NCBI GenBank assembly: GCA_015680685.1
Contig: MNCI01016353.1
Span: 167,674-231,673, forward strand
Direction: 5' to 3'
Origin: Gnetum montanum
Taxonomy: Eukaryota; Streptophyta; Gnetopsida; Gnetales; Gnetaceae
Length of the DNA: 64,000 nt
The notes beneath the pieces were generated by a model, which searched no databases, was not told the DNA's origin, and was given only the letters and a program-made list of their open reading frames with translations. Both the position numbers and the translations under genes were made by a program. Of the stretch, positions 59,243 through 64,000 are shown in pieces. Each line of letters starts with the position of its first letter. Position 1 is the first letter of the stretch.

Positions 59243-62020
59243 ATGAGGATTTTCTTACTAACGAGGATAGACATCAACATCTTAATTAAGGTTTCTTGAT
59301 GTGTAGCAAAAGTCATGACCAGGTCGTATAGGCTCAAGGTTGTATTTTTATATTTTAGAGACTGCTTGACTTGTTCCATTGCATTTAGGAAATCCTTGTT
59401 GTTGATTGTGGGTTTTTGATTCCTATTGCTTTGGACTTCTTCCTTGCACCCCAAAATGTAGACTTAATGTTTAGGTTGTTGTGGCCTAGCCTCTCTCCCT
59501 TTCTCTTGGGGTCTAGGATCCTCCCATGGTTCATTGGTTAAAACAACCTAGGTTCTTGAGGTCATGGGAATGGATGATATGGGAGTGGCCTTTAACTAAC
59601 CCACTTCTTTTCATCCATTGGCTTTCTTATTATTCTAGTTCTTAGGCTTTTGCACATTCTTTTTTTGTTGTTTGGTTGGTGATTTCTTATTGTCCTTATT
59701 CGGTTGAAAAGAATAAGTTGTTGCATTAGCCAGCATGAGAGGTCATTATTCGGTTGTGTGGGTGGACTAAGTTGTGGTGTGAAGAGGAGGGACTCTAATC
59801 ATAAAAGGCTCCTTGAAAGGCATTGGTGATGACACCCTTACAACAAAGTGGGGCCTTGAGCTAGTAGAAGCTAAAGAGCCCTCCCCCCCCCCCTTTTTTT
59901 TGCAAAGGGGTACCTGAATCACAAACGATTCTCTCGAAGGCCTTTGGTCATGGTTAATGTTGAATGATGCCATGGTGTATGGGTTGTTATTAGAATTCAA
60001 CAAGTCCTTGTACATGTGCATCAATTGATTTTGGGGTCTAATTGGGTTGGAGGTGTTAAGCATTAGCTCACCCTTGTCTACCATCTTTTGTAGGTCATCT
60101 TTTAGAGCAAGGTAGAAATTGGTATCATGATCTGGCAACTAATGATAGTGGAAAAATGGTTAAGCTTAAAATATTTAGGCACCAGAGGGTCATCTTTGGT
60201 TGCTCAAATGAGGTCTTTGCCTATTTTACATAGCCTCTCATATTTCTTATAGGCATTTTCAATCATTTGCATGTATTGGATCCTTTCATTCTTCAGTAGT
60301 TGATCTAGAAGTTCTAATGCCTTTAGTGGTAACTTAGTGTATTTTGATTGATCTTTTCACTTGAAGCTAGGCCTAGAAGTGATCGATGTAAAGGCCCTAG
60401 ATGTCAAAGGTTGGTTGTTACTAGTGGAAACGGCCTTAGGTTGGTTGTTTTGCTTTCCTTGGCTACAGTTGCCACCACCACATTATTTTTTCTACCCCTC
60501 TCCTTGTCCTTTTATGCATATTGGTTTTTATATGCCATGTAAGTAGGGTCATGGCTAGCCTTTGCAGCATCCTCTATGTTCTTAGTTTAGGAGAAGACCT
60601 GACTTAGTGATTGTGAGTCAAGATAGTATAATTGTAACTTGGTGAAATCGTTGATCATCCCTTTAAATATAGCTAAAAGATGAGTTTCAACTATAGGTTC
60701 TAGTATCTCATTAAGCAAAAAATTCCATCATTGGATGAACTTCTACACTAGTTTAAGGGGTCTTTGCTCAACCTTCATCAGCTAATCAAGGATGGTGTTA
60801 GGCTTTAAGTTATACTTAAAGCGGTTAATGAATTGTGATATCAAGTCTTCTAAAGAGAATATAGATCCTCTTGGTAGGGCATAATACCAATCAAGGGCCT
60901 TTCCCATAAGAGACCTAGGGAATATCCTCATTATTGTGCAACCAAGCTTGTAACAACAAGCATTCTAAGCAGAAGGTTATAAGATGTGAGTTTGGATTAT
61001 CCTCACCATTATACATTGTAAATTAAGAAATAGGGACATCAAGGGGAAGAGTTAAGGGTGGGACTACAGAACTGATGGGATTGTCCTAATAGAAGTCCAT
61101 GATTTTAAAGGTTTGGAACGTAGAGGTCTTCAGTCTTTGATCCAAGCCTTGGGATGTCCCTGTTGGTTGTCGGGTTTGCATGAAGCATTGTGGTATTTGT
61201 TGGGAGGCTTGTGGCCTTGCTATTGGTTGTGACATCGAAGTGAGAGGTTGATTTCTAGTGGGATTAACAAAGAAAAAGAAGTTTGTGTCGGCATTTGGGG
61301 CACAAAAAAAAAATAAAAGGGGTGTGTGATCCCTGGATTATTTGAGATCCCATGATGGGTTCCACCTGAGTAGGCAAGGGGTTGGTGGTGGTGACAACCA
61401 TTGATGAAGGTTGCCTAGACTAAGGTTGGATGCCAAAATTCATGGAGAAGTGAAAGGTAGTTGACTATGGCATCAATTATGTTTGGTGCACTACTATCAT
61501 GGGTGTGGCTTGAACATGGTTGGGTAAGGAGGAGTCGAGGATTGGGGCAGCTGTCCCATGGAGGAGGCAAAGGAGGTTGAAATAGGCACTTTGGCCTTTG
61601 GGGTTGCTTGTTGGAAGAGTTCCCCATGAGGTTCTTATGTTCAGACTCTACCTTGAGCTCATCCTCTTCTTCTTACTACTCATCCAAGCTAGATTTTTTG
61701 TCCTCTTTATTCATATTGATTAGTTGAGATAGGATGGGAGCATAGGTTTCTATTAGGGGTCTTTTGTCATATGAGAAAGTAGTGTACTCCTTCCCATCAT
61801 GGTGTATAAGCTCGTATTCTTGTTTAGCTTCTACTTTCATTCTCAAAATCAGCATGCTAGATTGAATTTTCACACAAAAGAGGTTATAGTGATCTTCATT
61901 TATCATTGAAAATTTAGGACTTTGCCCCCTAGGCCTTAAGGATTTCCTACATTCTACTATGATAGGGTCCTTGGGGTCATAGACCCTTATGGCTTGTTGA
62001 CTAGACTCATTATTGGTAAA
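59243..62020 (-). pseudogene. Minus-strand Ty3/Gypsy gag relic
   Basis: Read right to left. QEYELIHHDGKEYTTFSYD (61850-61790) is followed by a Pro-rich stretch and the Retrotrans_gag core at about 60960-60570: IFPRSLMGKALDWYYALPRG, FINRFKYNLKP, HLLAIFKGMINDFTKLQLY. Then comes HDTNFYLALKDDLQKMVDKG (about 60132-60073), the HDTxxCxxLKxxIxxLI motif of these gag proteins. Stops lie at expected Gln and Arg codons. The frame ends SKKIL at element 2 and continues LANKES at 49249. Confidence 0.85.
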
Positions 62021-62520
62021 GTTAAAGGGAAAAAAAGATAGATTGGTTGAACAACATATTGAAAAAATGTGGTTTTAGTGCTCTTTACTATTTTTAATAA
62101 AAAAAAAGAATAAGCGAGATAATCCACTAACATAGTTGACTAAAAATGGAAAGGCAATGGGAAACTATTATTGTGAAATATTGCGTAGTAGATAGTCATG
62201 TATTATGTAGTAGACAAGGTAATTCCCAACCAACTACATTGAGTGGTGAAAATGGAAAAAGTGGTTTAACGGAAACGGGTTTGAGGGAAATGGGTTTTAG
62301 AGACCAACTACACTAGTTCCAAGGAAATCAACAATTGCTATGAAATGACAACAAAAATTCAAATATTTTTTACCACAACTACACTGAGTTATGTGGGAAA
62401 GGGTTTAGGCAGTAAACATTAGTTTTAATGGAATAATGGAATCGGGTTTTAAAGTTGGAAACGTAATAGACTAGGTTTTAGGAAAAAGGAAATGGATTTA
62501 TGGTTAAGAATTTGGGTGGA

Positions 62521-62539
62521 GACCCTCCTTCTAGCACCA
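62521..62539 (-). promoter_or_regulatory. Candidate primer binding site of the minus-strand Gypsy relic
   Basis: On the minus strand TGGTGCTAGAAGGAGGGTC begins with the TGG expected from a tRNA CCA end and lies upstream of gag. I could not assign the tRNA. Confidence 0.4.
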
Positions 62540-63456
62540 GAAAGCTATTGGACCTGGAAAATTTGGTTGCTAGAACAAAAACCAAAAAATCTCAAGCATC
62601 AAAATAGTTTTAATGTCAAATCCCAAGGGTCTCCAAAAATGGAATTCAAGGTACCCAGGATAGTCTAGTTGATTACCTAGGGACTTATGAAAGTGTCAAC
62701 AGAAATAAAAATGAAAAAGAAAAAATAAAAACGAAAATAGAAATGAAAATATAAACGGAAATGTAAATGAAATTGTAGATTCAGAATGAAAATCAACATA
62801 GAAATGAAAATGTAAACTTAGATCTGCACACAATAAACTATGAATTTATTAAAATGAAAAATAAAGTATAGAGTTTAAGAGGTACAGATTGTGTGTTGGG
62901 TGTGCACAAAGTTGTTGGGGAAGGTGCTTGAAGTCTATTGGAACTTGCAATCTATAATTGAAGCTCCACGATTTGTATATTTTCCAACTCCCATTTTTGG
63001 CAACTCATGCTGGTTTTCACCAAGTTTTGCAACTATGGCCACCAATGGTATTACACTCTTGGTGCAATAATGTCACATGGAAGTCTTTGTGCCCAGCATA
63101 GATACTAGTTTTGCCCAAAGGTGTTGCAAGGTTGTGGAAAGGTTTTTAGGTGCAAAGTGCTTTTAGGTGATGAAAATCCTTGGAAGGTGTTTTTTTTTTT
63201 GCCAAAGTGGTTAGAACCTGAATAAGGAATTTACATGTGATTTATATAGGGTGGAACTGGCTATTTTGGGGTATGCATACCACTATTGTGATTGCTGATA
63301 GATTAGTGTTAATTTGTAGGTGTCAAAAGTCATCCATTCTCAGCGTAGTTGCCATTTATAGTAATTCTGGAATACATTGTAGCCATCAAAATCCATTTGT
63401 TTACTATAAATAATAAATAGACTTTTGTGACTATGTTGGCACCATTCTCACTACAC
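62540..63456 (-). repeat. Probable 5' LTR of the minus-strand Gypsy relic
   Basis: It lies directly upstream (minus strand) of the candidate primer site. A TATATAAAT element on the minus strand near 63240-63250 fits an LTR promoter. An A-rich purine tract runs at 62690-62860. The other LTR is not in the window, so the boundaries are inferred. Confidence 0.4.
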
Positions 63457-63462
63457 TGACCG

Positions 63463-64000
63463 ATGAGTGGCGAGGTACCCCTACACTCAACCATACGAAT
63501 ACGAGCGTTCTCACGCGTGATCCGGTCGAACTCTGCAGACGGACTAGTTGTGGCACCTAGATCGTTAACCTTAGGTCGTAGTTCACTGTCTTCCCACCTG
63601 GACTAGTATTATATTTGTCACGTATGGTTTAGCCTAGAGTGAGGTGTATGATGTGTTCCTAATCTAACGCTACTCCTGAAGACAGTGGAAAATAATATTA
63701 ACTAAGCTAAGCTAGGAAGAAAAGGGTAAGAAAATCTAATCTAGCCTAAGTGCGATGAGCAACCAATTCCTTGATCATTCATACACATCTTCGACCTTGT
63801 GCATGACTACCACTGGGATTATCAAGCGCAGATCCTAGGTACACCACTAGGATACCAAGTAGTCACACTTAAATGCTCATAATCAAGTTGTACTCATTTC
63901 ACGTTCTAGGAGTTTAAGGGTGAGAGAGAAAATAGTAAATAATAACTAAATAAAAAAATAAATAAATAAAAAAGTGAATGTTGCAATGATGAAGTAATCT
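63463..64000 (-). repeat. LTR fragment related to element 1, minus strand, cut by the window edge
   Basis: On the minus strand the end reads TATGGTTGAGTGTAGGGGTA then CCTCGCCACTCATC, the terminal sequence of the element 1 LTRs, and farther in CCGGATCACGCGTGAGA matches their internal part. No primer site follows the LTR end, so this is a 3' LTR end (body beyond 64000) or a solo LTR. Confidence 0.75.

Noticed and set aside
1-64000. CRISPR array, bacterial operon, organellar insert or rRNA gene
   Set aside because: There is no regular spacer-repeat array, no dense polycistronic ORFs, and no plastid, mitochondrial or rRNA sequence that I recognised. The content is plant nuclear.

Overview
The window is nuclear DNA of a seed plant. 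Introns follow GT-AG rules and reach 9.5 kb, the sequence is AT-rich, and intergenic and intronic space is filled with decayed retroelements. The intron size and the nested old LTR elements suggest a gymnosperm or another large-genome plant; this is inference, and the species cannot be read from the sequence.

One gene can be reconstructed completely. It is a plus-strand GUP1/HHAT-like membrane-bound O-acyltransferase of 19 coding exons between 7792 and 36318. The exons join with consistent phases into 532 codons (531 residues plus stop). A 5'UTR exon near 4300-4425 is possible. Bases 1-4300 hold no convincing gene, only a probable esterase remnant and an AT-rich palindrome.

The long introns carry their own layers. 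Intron 4 and intron 15 hold tRNA-derived SINE-like elements. Intron 6 holds a decayed RTE-like reverse-transcriptase fragment, a minisatellite and a GC-rich LINE-like relic. Intron 15 holds a 5-kb L1 LINE on the minus strand with an 18-bp target duplication and a deleted RT core. Intron 16 holds a second, oppositely oriented copy of the intron-6 minisatellite, a segmental duplication and a long foldback hairpin.

From 37.5 kb on, the DNA is nested retroelements. An unrecognised, stop-riddled, apparently intron-containing coding region (37578-47628) is split by LTR element 1 (38818-45707, 777/774-bp LTRs, CATGG target duplication), an Athila-like gag-protease element that has lost RT, RNase H and integrase. 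Further right, a minus-strand Ty3/Gypsy gag-protease relic (48430-62540) is split by LTR element 2 (49250-59242), a related, longer Athila-like element with recognisable but broken protease, RT, RNase H and integrase. The right edge enters an LTR of the element-1 type on the minus strand. Most in-frame stops in these relics are CAG to TAG or CGA to TGA, the pattern expected from deamination of methylated cytosine. No RNA gene, CRISPR array or organellar segment was seen.
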